From the IMG/VR virus record IMGVR_UViG_3300031787_000357, positions 1 through 38,196 of that record: a DNA stretch of 38,196 bases, one strand, 5' to 3'. Source of the stretch: a virus. A program made the translations under genes and the position numbers. Positions 25,015 through 32,720 of the stretch are shown piece by piece (position 1 is the stretch's first letter; every line of letters starts with the position of its first letter). Under the pieces are notes generated by a model. That model was not told the DNA's origin. It made no database searches and saw only the letters and a program-made list of their open reading frames with translations.

Positions 25015-25593
25015 TCACCCCAAACCCAAAACAGAAGCCATACCCGAAAGAGCCTTTACCTTCTGCTCAATTTCCTTTTCCTTACCCTCAACCACCGCCT
25101 GCCGGTCGTCTAGGCTTGCCTGTAGCTTATCCAGAGAATCCTTTAGGGCAGATGCTTCAAACATCTTCGCCTCAGCATTACGCAAAGCATCATCAGCCTT
25201 ACGTTCACTTGAAGCCGCTTTATCCCGAGAGCGCTGTGCGGCAGCCCGCAACTCAGACGCCTCATCCTTTGCTTTGGCAATAATATCAGAAGATTCTTTT
25301 TGAGTGCTTACAGCCAAATTTTCAGCCTCAGCCTTGGCAGATTCAAGAATCTTACTAGCTTCCTCTTTCATCTTTTCAGAAGAAGCCTTTGCCTCGGCCA
25401 GCATATCTTCCGCTTGCCGCATCATAATTTCAGCAGATTCAGCCTTACGAATACGCGCCCAAGCCTCAGTTGCTTCAAGCGTAGTTTTCTGTAGCGCCGA
25501 TAATCTCTCTTGAAACTTCGCTGGATCAGCAAGGATAGCTAGGTTATCAAGAACAGGATCACTCCCACCCACGCCCGAACTAACCCCACTCAT
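25015..25593 (-). CDS. Long coiled-coil protein, 192 aa
   Basis: From residue about 25 to 180 the protein is almost one continuous helix rich in Ala, Glu, Lys and Ser, with heptads such as AEDMLAEAKASSEKMKEEAS and ILESAKAEAENLA. It ends in a hydrophobic GMASVLGLG. It might be an internal scaffold-like rod, a neck fibre, or a tail-fibre coiled coil. It overlaps the previous gene by ATGA, among small decoration-type genes. No family I can name. Confidence 0.7.
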   Translation of the reverse strand: MSGVSSGVGGSDPVLDNLAILADPAKFQERLSALQKTTLEATEAWARIRKAESAEIMMRQAEDMLAEAKASSEKMKEEASKILESAKAEAENLAVSTQKESSDIIAKAKDEASELRAAAQRSRDKAASSERKADDALRNAEAKMFEASALKDSLDKLQASLDDRQAVVEGKEKEIEQKVKALSGMASVLGLG

Positions 25594-25928
25594 TGTTTAA
25601 TCCCCGCTTGAATGACCGCAAGCCTCACCGTACCCGTTCCTGCCGTAACTCTAATGCGAATAGCCCGAATAGGGAAAGCGTAATTGCCATCCCTATTCAC
25701 CGCAACAACACCAGCCATACTAGCATGATCAAACCAAGTAACGGTAGCTGGATCAAAATTACCCGTTGCTGGCAACACATTGTCAAATGTGTGTTGCACC
25801 GTATATGTCGGGGTTCCCGAAACTACTACTGCACCTAAACCCACATTAAACGGAGTGACATGAACATTAGACACCCACGGAGAGGAATCAGCCCCATTAG
25901 ATGCAGTCAAATATGTCGGTATTGCCAT
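25590..25928 (-). CDS. Conserved small beta protein, 112 aa
   Basis: WVSNVHVTPFNVGLGAVVV, TYTVQHTFDNVLPATGNFDP, TWFDHASMAG, PIRAIRIRVTAGTGTVRLAV and IQAGIKQ. This is a small beta sandwich pattern I recall in phage structural regions (capsid decoration or tail-associated). AAGGA and GCGAG precede its ATG. No enzyme residues. Confidence 0.7.
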   Translation of the reverse strand: MAIPTYLTASNGADSSPWVSNVHVTPFNVGLGAVVVSGTPTYTVQHTFDNVLPATGNFDPATVTWFDHASMAGVVAVNRDGNYAFPIRAIRIRVTAGTGTVRLAVIQAGIKQ

Positions 25929-25966
25929 ATTTTATCTCGCTTCCTTCAAAAGAAAACCACATAAAA

Positions 25967-26440
25967 TCAAGCAGAAGAAGCCGGATTTTGCGCGCCAGTT
26001 TCAGTACGCTGGACATAAACAACCGTGATGATTGCGCGGCCAACACCAGCAGCCGTACCAACCGTATAACGCACCCATAGCGGGGTATCAGCCGTTGTAG
26101 AGGTTTGCCAAGCAAGCTGCGTTGCAGCCGTTGCCGTGCCAGTAAAACGACCGCCAGCCGTGGTTGCTACAGCCGCCGACAACTGAGCGCCACCAGAAGC
26201 ATTACCAACGGAAATCGTGGAAGTGGAAGAACCGCCAGGAACAACAACCTGATCTATGAGGATATTTACAATCTGAGAACCCTGCGGAAGAATACCCATC
26301 TGCACATCTACGTTGCCAGCGCCAGCCGTCACAACGCCAGTGTCATAAGATTGGGTAAGAACCACAAGGCCGGTATTACGACCAGCACCTTCACGGATAG
26401 TACCGGAACGAAGTGGACCAGAAAATGAGGAAAAAGCCAT
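25967..26440 (-). CDS. Conserved phage structural protein, likely decoration, 157 aa
   Basis: The beginning (FSGPLRSGTIREGAGRNTGL) is a well-conserved motif in aquatic phages downstream of the major capsid gene. The rest is beta-rich, Thr/Ala/Gly-rich, with alternating hydrophobic residues (VDVQMGILPQGSQIVNILID). AGGAG lies 7 bases before the ATG at 26440. The gene is preceded by an inverted repeat and the capsid terminator, so its message depends on read-through or on a promoter I cannot see. Confidence 0.75.
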   Translation of the reverse strand: MAFSSFSGPLRSGTIREGAGRNTGLVVLTQSYDTGVVTAGAGNVDVQMGILPQGSQIVNILIDQVVVPGGSSTSTISVGNASGGAQLSAAVATTAGGRFTGTATAATQLAWQTSTTADTPLWVRYTVGTAAGVGRAIITVVYVQRTETGAQNPASSA

Positions 26441-26462
26441 TGCTAAAACTCCTGCACAATAA

Positions 26463-26502
26463 TCATACCATCTGTGCTTGTCTGCCGGGGCAGTTGGTAT
26501 GA
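26463..26502 (-). promoter_or_regulatory. Inverted repeat with inner stem before the decoration gene
   Basis: TCATACCA (26463-26470) and TGGTATGA (26495-26502) are perfect 8-base arms. Between them CTGCC and GGCAG could pair in an inner stem. It lies about 23 bases before the next ATG. No U tract follows, so it looks more like an RNA structure or protein operator than a terminator. Confidence 0.55.
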
Positions 26503-26565
26503 CGAGTTAAAACCCGGTTACTTGCTTATAGGGTAATTCTCAAAATAAAAGCAAGGTGTTTATTT

Positions 26566-26590
26566 AAAAAAAGGGGGCTGAAGCCCCCTT
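26566..26590 (-). terminator. Intrinsic terminator after the major capsid gene
   Basis: On the minus strand AAGGGGGC, loop TTCA, GCCCCCTT, then a T run at 26572-26566 form a strong Rho-independent terminator 15 bases after the capsid stop. Stem and loop were read base by base. Confidence 0.9.
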
Positions 26591-26604
26591 TCTTGTTTAG
26601 CAGA

Positions 26605-27513
26605 TCAAGTGCTGCCCGGCGAACCAAAAATACCCAGCGGATCGGAGACGCCAAAGCTATAACGCTCACGAGCCTTCCAACGGATATTACCGGTATCAAA
26701 ATCACCATCCGTTTTGGTTTCCTGAGACACACGAACAAAATGCTTCATGCCATTCGGAACGTCAGTCTTGAGGAACCAACCGTTAGTATCGGTCAGGAAG
26801 TAGTTGACCGTATAGCCTTCAGGGATGGAACCGTTGCTCTTCAGCGCGTTAATGTCGTTATCTGACGTGCTGACACGGAGTTCCGTTTCCAGCAGACGAG
26901 TAGCAATAAACTGAAGCTGAGTCGGGACAATCAGCTTACGCGGCTTGGCTGCAATAAGCAGACCGCGCTCGTCCGTCCAAAGGCTCATCTGAATTACCGC
27001 CGCCTCAAGGGAGGTTTCATTCAAATCCGCGCCAGTCGCAGGACGGTTGCTGTTGACACCACCGCCCACAAGCGGGTGAGCCGTGTTAAACAGGGTTACA
27101 CCATCACCGGACTGGTAGGTGGTGAAGCCGTTATTAAGCAGGGCAGCGGCCTTAATCTGCTTCGTGTAAGCCATAGCGCGAGCCAGGGCTTTCGTGTAGC
27201 GGATTGAGAGGCTTTCATACAGATTGTCCTCAAAGGCTTCTTCCGTAAGGGAGAAACCAAGGGCAATCGTTTCATGGTTGAAGCGGGCAATGAACGCTTC
27301 TTGCGCGTTATCATACGCAATCGGCATACCTTCGTTCTTCACGGGCGCGGCCCCGAAGCCAGAAAGTTTCACTTCTTCTTCAAAGGCTCGTTCCGAGGTT
27401 TCCACCTCGTAGATTTCCTTATGCTGTTCACCATAACGGTTATATTCCAAGCCAAACAGCTTGTTCAAACCGGGCAGCAGTTCCTTTAGAAGCTGTGCGC
27501 GAGAAATAGCCAT
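26605..27513 (-). CDS. Major capsid protein (Mu gpT-like HK97-fold), 302 aa
   Basis: AISRAQLLKELLPGLNKLFG, YEVETSERAFEEEVKLSGFG, YDNAQEAFIARFNHETIALG, SLTEEAFEDN and the late FNTAHPLVGGG and KLIVPTQLQFIATRLLETEL are characteristic of the Mu gpT-like major head proteins, HK97-fold subunits that build the icosahedral shell. The length (302) fits. The ATG at 27513 has the strongest ribosome site in the window (TAAGGAGG), and a terminator closes the message: both fit very high expression. A stop codon of the previous gene lies inside this site. No protease gene was found next to it. Confidence 0.9.
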   Translation of the reverse strand: MAISRAQLLKELLPGLNKLFGLEYNRYGEQHKEIYEVETSERAFEEEVKLSGFGAAPVKNEGMPIAYDNAQEAFIARFNHETIALGFSLTEEAFEDNLYESLSIRYTKALARAMAYTKQIKAAALLNNGFTTYQSGDGVTLFNTAHPLVGGGVNSNRPATGADLNETSLEAAVIQMSLWTDERGLLIAAKPRKLIVPTQLQFIATRLLETELRVSTSDNDINALKSNGSIPEGYTVNYFLTDTNGWFLKTDVPNGMKHFVRVSQETKTDGDFDTGNIRWKARERYSFGVSDPLGIFGSPGST

Positions 27514-27526
27514 ATCTCAGCCCTCC

Positions 27527-28147
27527 TTACGACGCAGCCGTACCGGCAATGCCGGTATTACCTGAACGATGGAAGTGAGTATTGATACGCACAACCACAT
27601 CAGTAAAGGCATCGCCAATAGTTACATAATCCACAATTCGCAGCGGAAGCGTAGCAGTCGTGGCAACGCTCGAAGCCTGCAAAGCAAGACCCGAAGCGAA
27701 ATAACCAGAACCACCAGCGCGCGTTTGAATCAACGAAGCATTGCACCCAAGCGCTGTCTGACCAAGAGAACCATCAGCCTGAATCTGGAACATGGCATCA
27801 GGATCATCCACGACATAAGCCTGAATGTCCGAAGCAACCGTACCAGAAACATAGGTTTGACGGAAAATCTTACCAAACACCGGATCGGTGTAGGTGCAAC
27901 CCACAAACACACCAACAAAACCAAAGCCGCCGCCCGTAGAAGTCACGGTAGTAGCAGTCGCGGTGGCGTTCATGCGGGCAATCGTGCCGCGCGTGGAGCC
28001 AGTATTAGTGATGATAACCGGATCGCCAGTTTGAATGTTCACAGCGTAGCCGGAAGGAATCGAATACAACCGAGTCGAACCAGCAAAGCCCTGCCCACCC
28101 AAAAGGTTAATGGGAACAAGCCCATATGGAGCAGATGTAAGAGCCAT
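27527..28147 (-). CDS. Conserved capsid-accessory protein before the MCP, 206 aa
   Basis: ALTSAPYGLVPINLLGGQGF, TRLYSIPSGYAVNIQTGDPV, GVFVGCTYTDP, FRQTYVSGTVASDIQAYVVD: features of a family encoded directly before Mu-gpT-like capsid genes in aquatic phages. The protein is beta-rich. It could be a decoration protein or head-assembly partner. A good site (AAAGGA) precedes the ATG at 28147. The end runs into the ribosome site of the capsid gene, so the two are translationally linked. Confidence 0.75.
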   Translation of the reverse strand: MALTSAPYGLVPINLLGGQGFAGSTRLYSIPSGYAVNIQTGDPVIITNTGSTRGTIARMNATATATTVTSTGGGFGFVGVFVGCTYTDPVFGKIFRQTYVSGTVASDIQAYVVDDPDAMFQIQADGSLGQTALGCNASLIQTRAGGSGYFASGLALQASSVATTATLPLRIVDYVTIGDAFTDVVVRINTHFHRSGNTGIAGTAAS

Positions 28148-28178
28148 CTACTTTTCCTTTCAGAGAAAAAATTGAGAA

Positions 28179-28203
28179 TTGATACAGGACCATCCCATAT
28201 CAA
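28179..28203 (-). other. Inverted repeat at the end of the 28200-28640 gene
   Basis: TTGATA and TATCAA arms flank GGA and TCC inner arms around a three-base loop. It starts at the stop codon of the gene to its right. On the minus strand a run of T follows only 7 bases later, so it might be a weak terminator. Low certainty. Confidence 0.4.
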
Positions 28204-28640
28204 CGGTTCCTCATAACGCTAGATGCTCGCTCAGGGCGAAGCAACGGCGCACGAGAATCATTCTGACTGAATAGGCTATTATCAACACCCTCAATCTGAG
28301 AATCAGTAAGTCGTTGATAATGTGCCTGCCGCTGTTTGATAATTTCCGTTGGCGCTTTACAAAGAATAAGGTCGCCAATGACGACATTATTTTCATACTC
28401 GCCTTTATCTGGCCGAATTTGCAACTCCGGGTGATCCTCTGCGCGTACAGGTTCATAGCCCTGACGGAATTGAGCCGAAGCGTTGATCTTGTCTGATTGA
28501 CCAGCGTATCCAATACGAACCCAACGGAAAGTGTAGCCTTCTTGCGGGTTTGGATCAGGCAGAATTGAAGGAGGCGCCCATGCCTTAATACGCTCCTGGT
28601 TTTCACGGAGGTCCATTGAACGGGGAGTGCGATCAGCCAT
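28200..28640 (-). CDS. Conserved head-assembly type protein, 146 aa
   Basis: TPRSMDLRENQERIKAWAPP, LPDPNPQEGYTFRWVRIG, RQGYEPVRAEDHPELQIRPD, VIGDLILCKAPTEIIKQRQA are conserved blocks of a small phage protein encoded between the scaffold-like and capsid genes. It is hydrophilic and its function is not known; it probably takes part in head assembly. Its start lies inside the end of the scaffold-like gene (8-base overlap). Confidence 0.7.
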   Translation of the reverse strand: MADRTPRSMDLRENQERIKAWAPPSILPDPNPQEGYTFRWVRIGYAGQSDKINASAQFRQGYEPVRAEDHPELQIRPDKGEYENNVVIGDLILCKAPTEIIKQRQAHYQRLTDSQIEGVDNSLFSQNDSRAPLLRPERASSVMRNR

Positions 28641-29553
28641 TGGGGTTATCCTTCATGTATTGCTCAACGTATTGTTGGGGCGTGAGGCCAGCTTTGCGGA
28701 TAAACCGCATGGTGGACTCAGATATACGCACTTGGCGGGTAGCATTCTTGACCGCCCGACCAGCGGGGGCCACTACCGAAGGAGCCTTAGTCGTCGCGTA
28801 ACTTACCGACTCAGACTGTTTTCCGAAGTATTCCGGAAATCTTTGACGAACTCTAGCGTCAATAGTTTGATAATACTCATCCGAACGCGGGTCAACATTT
28901 TTATTTCTAAGAATGTCTGACACCCCGAAAGCATAAGCAGTCATTTCTTCTTCCAAGTCACCTTGGGCTTGGAACCAATTACTATTAGCCTCATACCACT
29001 TCTCTGCCTTTACATCAGGCTTAGGTGGCGGGGGAGGTAACTGATGGATTTGCGGCTCTGGTTCCGGCGCCCGATAACCCTTATACCGCTCATTTTCAAC
29101 GACAGTCCTTTGAAGTTGCTCATTAAAATCTATGAACTTCTCGGTGTCGCCAGCCTCAAAGGCTTCCTTTGCGGCCCGCTTCAAGAGGGTAATCTGAGAT
29201 TCAGACCGCCCCTTAGCCTGTTCAACCAGAGCCGTTTCCTGAGAAATCCTCAGATTCTCTAGTTGCTTGTTTTTCTCCATAAGCGTTTGGACGTACCGAA
29301 CAGCCTCATCACGTTCCTTGGCTGCGGCTTCCTTGGCCCGGCGTTCAGAATGGGCCTTAAAGGACAAGTCCTTAATCCGCTTCTGAATATCCTTATTGTA
29401 TCGAGTTACCTCATCGTCCCCGACTTTAATATCATCGTCGGAATCGGTTTGTTCAGGAGCAACAACCCGGCCTTTATCAGCCTCCGGGGTATCGTCCTCT
29501 ACAATGATTTCAAATTCAGGCGCCTCGGCGTCCTTATCTTCAATGTCGCTCAT
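28633..29553 (-). CDS. Putative capsid scaffolding protein, 306 aa
   Basis: The N-terminal 50 residues are very acidic (DIEDKDAEAPEFEIIVEDDT), followed by a long Lys/Glu/Ala-rich coiled coil (about 50-150), a Pro-rich linker (HQLPPPPPKPD) and a conserved helical C-terminal part (AEKWYEANSNWFQAQGDLEE, DEYYQTIDARVRQRFPEYFG). This layout, and the location between portal and capsid genes, is that of internal scaffolding proteins of phages. It would guide capsid assembly and leave the head. No direct catalytic motif. Start by ATGA overlap to the GroES gene. Confidence 0.75.
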   Translation of the reverse strand: MSDIEDKDAEAPEFEIIVEDDTPEADKGRVVAPEQTDSDDDIKVGDDEVTRYNKDIQKRIKDLSFKAHSERRAKEAAAKERDEAVRYVQTLMEKNKQLENLRISQETALVEQAKGRSESQITLLKRAAKEAFEAGDTEKFIDFNEQLQRTVVENERYKGYRAPEPEPQIHQLPPPPPKPDVKAEKWYEANSNWFQAQGDLEEEMTAYAFGVSDILRNKNVDPRSDEYYQTIDARVRQRFPEYFGKQSESVSYATTKAPSVVAPAGRAVKNATRQVRISESTMRFIRKAGLTPQQYVEQYMKDNPNG

Positions 29554-29960
29554 GCGCGGTAAATCCCCCTCGGATCATCCACCACGGCCTCCACAGTGTC
29601 GTCATTCACTAGACGAAACTCCCGGCCATGAATCTTAATGCGAGAACCGGAATAGGCCCGGAATAGAACCCAATCCCCTTCCTTGCACCAAGCGCCCGTT
29701 GGAAACTTATTCTGATCCTTATAGCAAAGGTCGCCCATCTTCAGCACGAACCCAACCACAGAAGCGGTCTGTTCACGTTCAAGCGCCTGCCCAGGAAGAA
29801 TAATACCGGCTGAAGTCTTTTCCTCAAATTCCGGCAAAATAATAAGCATTTTGTAGCCTTTAGGATCAGGCAATACATTCGGCTTACCTTCAACACCTGA
29901 ATCCAATTTCAAACTATTCAGGTCAATCTTCTTATAGTCCAATTCCATTACTACACCCAT
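29550..29960 (-). CDS. Phage-encoded GroES-like co-chaperonin, 136 aa
   Basis: VLPDPKGYKMLIILPEFEEK, TSAGIILPGQALEREQTASV, GFVLKMGDLCYKD, GAWCKEGDWVLFRAYSGSRI and REFRLVNDDTVEAVVDD follow the GroES (Cpn10) beta-barrel, with the mobile-loop region between TSAGIILP and the next strand. It is longer than cellular GroES (about 97), with an N-terminal extension. It would pair with host GroEL to fold capsid proteins, as T4 gp31 does. No GroEL gene is in the window. Two starts are possible, 29960 and 29948; neither has a strong ribosome site. Its neighbour is the scaffold gene, which supports the role in head assembly. Confidence 0.85.
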   Translation of the reverse strand: MGVVMELDYKKIDLNSLKLDSGVEGKPNVLPDPKGYKMLIILPEFEEKTSAGIILPGQALEREQTASVVGFVLKMGDLCYKDQNKFPTGAWCKEGDWVLFRAYSGSRIKIHGREFRLVNDDTVEAVVDDPRGIYRA

Positions 29961-29963
29961 CGC

Positions 29964-30009
29964 ATACCAATTAAGGGCTGGTAAGCGCCCTGCATCCCAC
30001 TATGGGATG
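29964..30009 (-). promoter_or_regulatory. Cluster of alternative stem-loops before groES
   Basis: CATCCCA (29993-29999) pairs with TGGGATG (30003-30009), a 7-base perfect arm with a three-base loop. GGGC/GCCC (29974-29989) and TACCA/TGGTA (29965-29983) can also pair, in competition. There is no T run. It fills the 54-base gap between the 65-residue gene and the groES gene and could be an RNA processing or stability site. Confidence 0.5.
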
Positions 30010-30014
30010 AATAC

Positions 30015-30212
30015 TTAGGACTCCTGATATTTCTCAAGTAAATCAAGGAGTTCCCGTTCCGCAAGCGCCAAACCTTCAATAATCCCGGTCATGCGCTTAT
30101 ATTCGTCAAATGAGGGACAGCCACCACAAGCAATGTTGTCAGCCATTTCATCCATAGTTTTGCGGATTTTCTTTCGAACCGCACTAAGGATGCCATCCTC
30201 AAACTGATCCAT
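30015..30212 (-). CDS. Small conserved phage protein, 65 aa
   Basis: A helical protein: DGILSAVRKKIRKTMDEMAD, then CGGCPSFDEYKRMTGIIEGL and a Leu/Glu-rich end. I recall similar small proteins right after portal genes in other phages, which may assist head assembly. The start overlaps the end of the portal gene by 14 bases. Two Cys (CGGC) could bind metal but alone are weak evidence. Confidence 0.65.
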   Translation of the reverse strand: MDQFEDGILSAVRKKIRKTMDEMADNIACGGCPSFDEYKRMTGIIEGLALAERELLDLLEKYQES

Positions 30213-32646
30213 TTAAGTTCCTCGCAATTTCTTGACCAACCTTAAATCCAGCCAACTTAGCATCAGTCCTGTTTTTATCGGCAGTCATATTGTGCTTGTC
30301 GCGGTCACTAGCTGCTTTAATCCCAGCATTAACCCCGGCAATACGTTCCTGCGAGGCAATCCGCTCCCGCTCAATCTCTTGCTGCGAAGCCTTTAAGGCA
30401 GCGTCCGTGTGGTCCTTAGCGACCTTGCGCTGGACTTCCGCCGCCTTATTCTGAGCGTCCTGCATCTGCGCTTGAACCACGGGGTCCTGCATCTGCTGCT
30501 GAATCTGTTGCTGCTGCTCCTCAGCCTGATCCTTAGCCAGCAACCGGCCAGAAGCCTCAGCAACCAACTTAGACAGCATCACTTCCACATCTTCCGGCAA
30601 TTCAGCATTAGGCTCTGGCAACTGCACCCCAAGCTGTTCTTCAATCTCACGGCGATACTGGAAGGCAATATGCTCGTTAATATGCGCCATCATAGCAGCC
30701 TGAATACCCCCGGCCATTGGGTTCTGCCCAATCAGCGCCATAATCTTTGGGTTCTGCATGGATGACATATGAGCCTGAATATGGGCTTCATGATCCTGAT
30801 AAATGAACGCCTTAACAGGCTTGCCGTTCAAAATATCCATGTTCTCTGAAATAGGGTCGGCAGGCCGTTTGTCTTTGGTCGAAGGGATAATTTTGTCAAT
30901 ATCATTGATACCAAGAACAGCGAGCATCTGCCGATGAAGTTCAGGCAAATCATACATATTAGGCGCTTGTGACGCTAACTGTAGGGCTGCCTGATATTGA
31001 ACCACCCGCTGCGACAATGAAGCCGCGTTAGGATCGGTAACTGGAATAACATCTATCCGGTCGTCATAATCTTTACTGCGAGTGGCGCCAGGATCAGTCT
31101 CATACTCATATTCATCGGGAGAATGGGTCTTGATAATCTCAACCAGAATATCCAACTCTTGCGCCAAGGAAGCATGAAGCCTCGCTTGGACAGCAGACAT
31201 AACCTTCATGGCCCGTTCCATTAGGGCCAAAGTAGTACCTACAGGGGCTTGCTGGTTAGAATCCCCAATCTGCAAATCAGCAATAGAAGCAAACCGGCGC
31301 CCTTCTTCAACCATCGTCCCCAGCAAGGCAGAAAGCACCTGAGAAGGCTCTTTGTACGGAAGGAAGGTAATAGCGTCCTTAATGGCGCCAGAAGGAACGT
31401 CAACGTCCCTAAACTCGCCCGGCATCAAAGGCGTACTATCACCCTTAATACGCAAGCCACGGGCCTTCAAACCAGCCGGAAGATTAGCCAGCGTACCAGC
31501 ATCCACCAACTGCCTAAGAATGGAGGTGGCAGACTTGGCAATACCACCAATCAAATGAATCAAACCAAAGGCATAGAAACCAAACCCAGGAACATATCCA
31601 TATTGAACAAAGTGCATCCGCTTCAATTTCAACGGATCATCTTGGCGCCAGTTCCGATAGATAGAAAGAATCAAGCCACTCTGGCGGTCAATAGTGACAA
31701 CATAAGGCAGGGCAATACCCGTGGGTTCCCCGTTCTTATCTTTGTCCTCATACCCCTCAATATCCAATTCAACGTGCATTTCAAGGAGTTGGTGGCGATC
31801 ATCAGCATTAGCCTCAGTCTCGCCCGTCAATTCATTCTTACTCTGCTGAATTTGACTAATCTGCGTCACAGGTTCAGGCAAATCAATGTCCCGATAGAAC
31901 CCTGAAACCTGCAACTTCTTCAATTCATTGGGATATTTATACATGATGTGGGTATAGCGGGGGCAGGAAACCAAATCAGAAGCCCCATACGGCGCCACAA
32001 AATCCTCAGCAGGAACAAACATAGCCACCGGGCGCCCAAACGAAGGGTCATAATACACCTTCTTAAACGCAGCCCCAGCCAGAGGAAGGCTAAACAGCAT
32101 CCTCTCATGCTCAGAACGATACTCACTCATCCTGCTAGTGAGAAAATAATTCAAATCATCCTTAACTCGAAGCGCCTGTTTTTCCTTTTCAGGCGTAATT
32201 TTACCGGCAAACTTAGTGCGAACAGGGCCACCAGCCGGAAAAGTTTCCATAATGGACTGAGATTGGAACCGAACCGCCGCCTCAGACAGAATAGGGTGAA
32301 ACACCCCACAGGCCCCAGCCCAAGGGGTAGAACGGTCCTCAATCTTCAAGCCTAAAAGGTCCAGACCACTCTTGTATGTCTTTTCCCAATCAGCCCTAGA
32401 ACGAATATCATTGTCAAAATGAGTGACTAATTCCTGTGAAATACGCCCAAGTTTACTATCATCAATATAATCAGCTAGGTTAGAACCAAATTCCGGCTCA
32501 CCTTCATCCTCAAACTCTGGATTAAAGATAACAATGGCGCCACCATCTTCAGTTTCAATGGTAACGGCCTCGGGATTCACAACACCAATAGTAACATCGG
32601 CAGGCTTCTCGCCCGGTGAATACTCCAAAGGCTTATCAATACTCAT
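30199..32646 (-). CDS. Portal protein, 815 aa
   Basis: The long N-terminal part has LGRISQELVTHFDNDIRSRA, then KTYKSGLDLLG, FQSQSIMETFP, SEHERMLFSLPLAGAAFKKV and PGFGFYAFGLIHLIGGIAKS, a pattern I know from portal proteins of aquatic phages of this type. It forms the 12-fold ring at one capsid vertex through which DNA passes. The C-terminal quarter is Gln-rich and coiled (QQQQIQQQMQDPVVQAQMQD, then a Lys/Glu/Arg-rich tail), as in P22-type portals with a barrel. Length is on the large side. GGAGAG precedes its ATG at 32646. It follows terL after 74 bases that include a promoter candidate. Confidence 0.85.
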   Translation of the reverse strand: MSIDKPLEYSPGEKPADVTIGVVNPEAVTIETEDGGAIVIFNPEFEDEGEPEFGSNLADYIDDSKLGRISQELVTHFDNDIRSRADWEKTYKSGLDLLGLKIEDRSTPWAGACGVFHPILSEAAVRFQSQSIMETFPAGGPVRTKFAGKITPEKEKQALRVKDDLNYFLTSRMSEYRSEHERMLFSLPLAGAAFKKVYYDPSFGRPVAMFVPAEDFVAPYGASDLVSCPRYTHIMYKYPNELKKLQVSGFYRDIDLPEPVTQISQIQQSKNELTGETEANADDRHQLLEMHVELDIEGYEDKDKNGEPTGIALPYVVTIDRQSGLILSIYRNWRQDDPLKLKRMHFVQYGYVPGFGFYAFGLIHLIGGIAKSATSILRQLVDAGTLANLPAGLKARGLRIKGDSTPLMPGEFRDVDVPSGAIKDAITFLPYKEPSQVLSALLGTMVEEGRRFASIADLQIGDSNQQAPVGTTLALMERAMKVMSAVQARLHASLAQELDILVEIIKTHSPDEYEYETDPGATRSKDYDDRIDVIPVTDPNAASLSQRVVQYQAALQLASQAPNMYDLPELHRQMLAVLGINDIDKIIPSTKDKRPADPISENMDILNGKPVKAFIYQDHEAHIQAHMSSMQNPKIMALIGQNPMAGGIQAAMMAHINEHIAFQYRREIEEQLGVQLPEPNAELPEDVEVMLSKLVAEASGRLLAKDQAEEQQQQIQQQMQDPVVQAQMQDAQNKAAEVQRKVAKDHTDAALKASQQEIERERIASQERIAGVNAGIKAASDRDKHNMTADKNRTDAKLAGFKVGQEIARNLNGSV

Positions 32647-32665
32647 TAAAACTCTCCATAAACGG

Positions 32666-32695
32666 GGTATGGTCCAAGTAAAACACCCCTGTCAA
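32666..32695 (-). promoter_or_regulatory. Putative sigma-70-like promoter before the portal gene
   Basis: A perfect TTGACA (32695-32690) lies 18 bases upstream of CATACC (32671-32666), a weak -10 that keeps A, T and A. It lies between terL and the portal gene and could raise structural-gene expression. The weak -10 makes this tentative. Confidence 0.4.
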
Positions 32696-32720
32696 GCCAT
32701 TTTACCACAAATACCACCAC

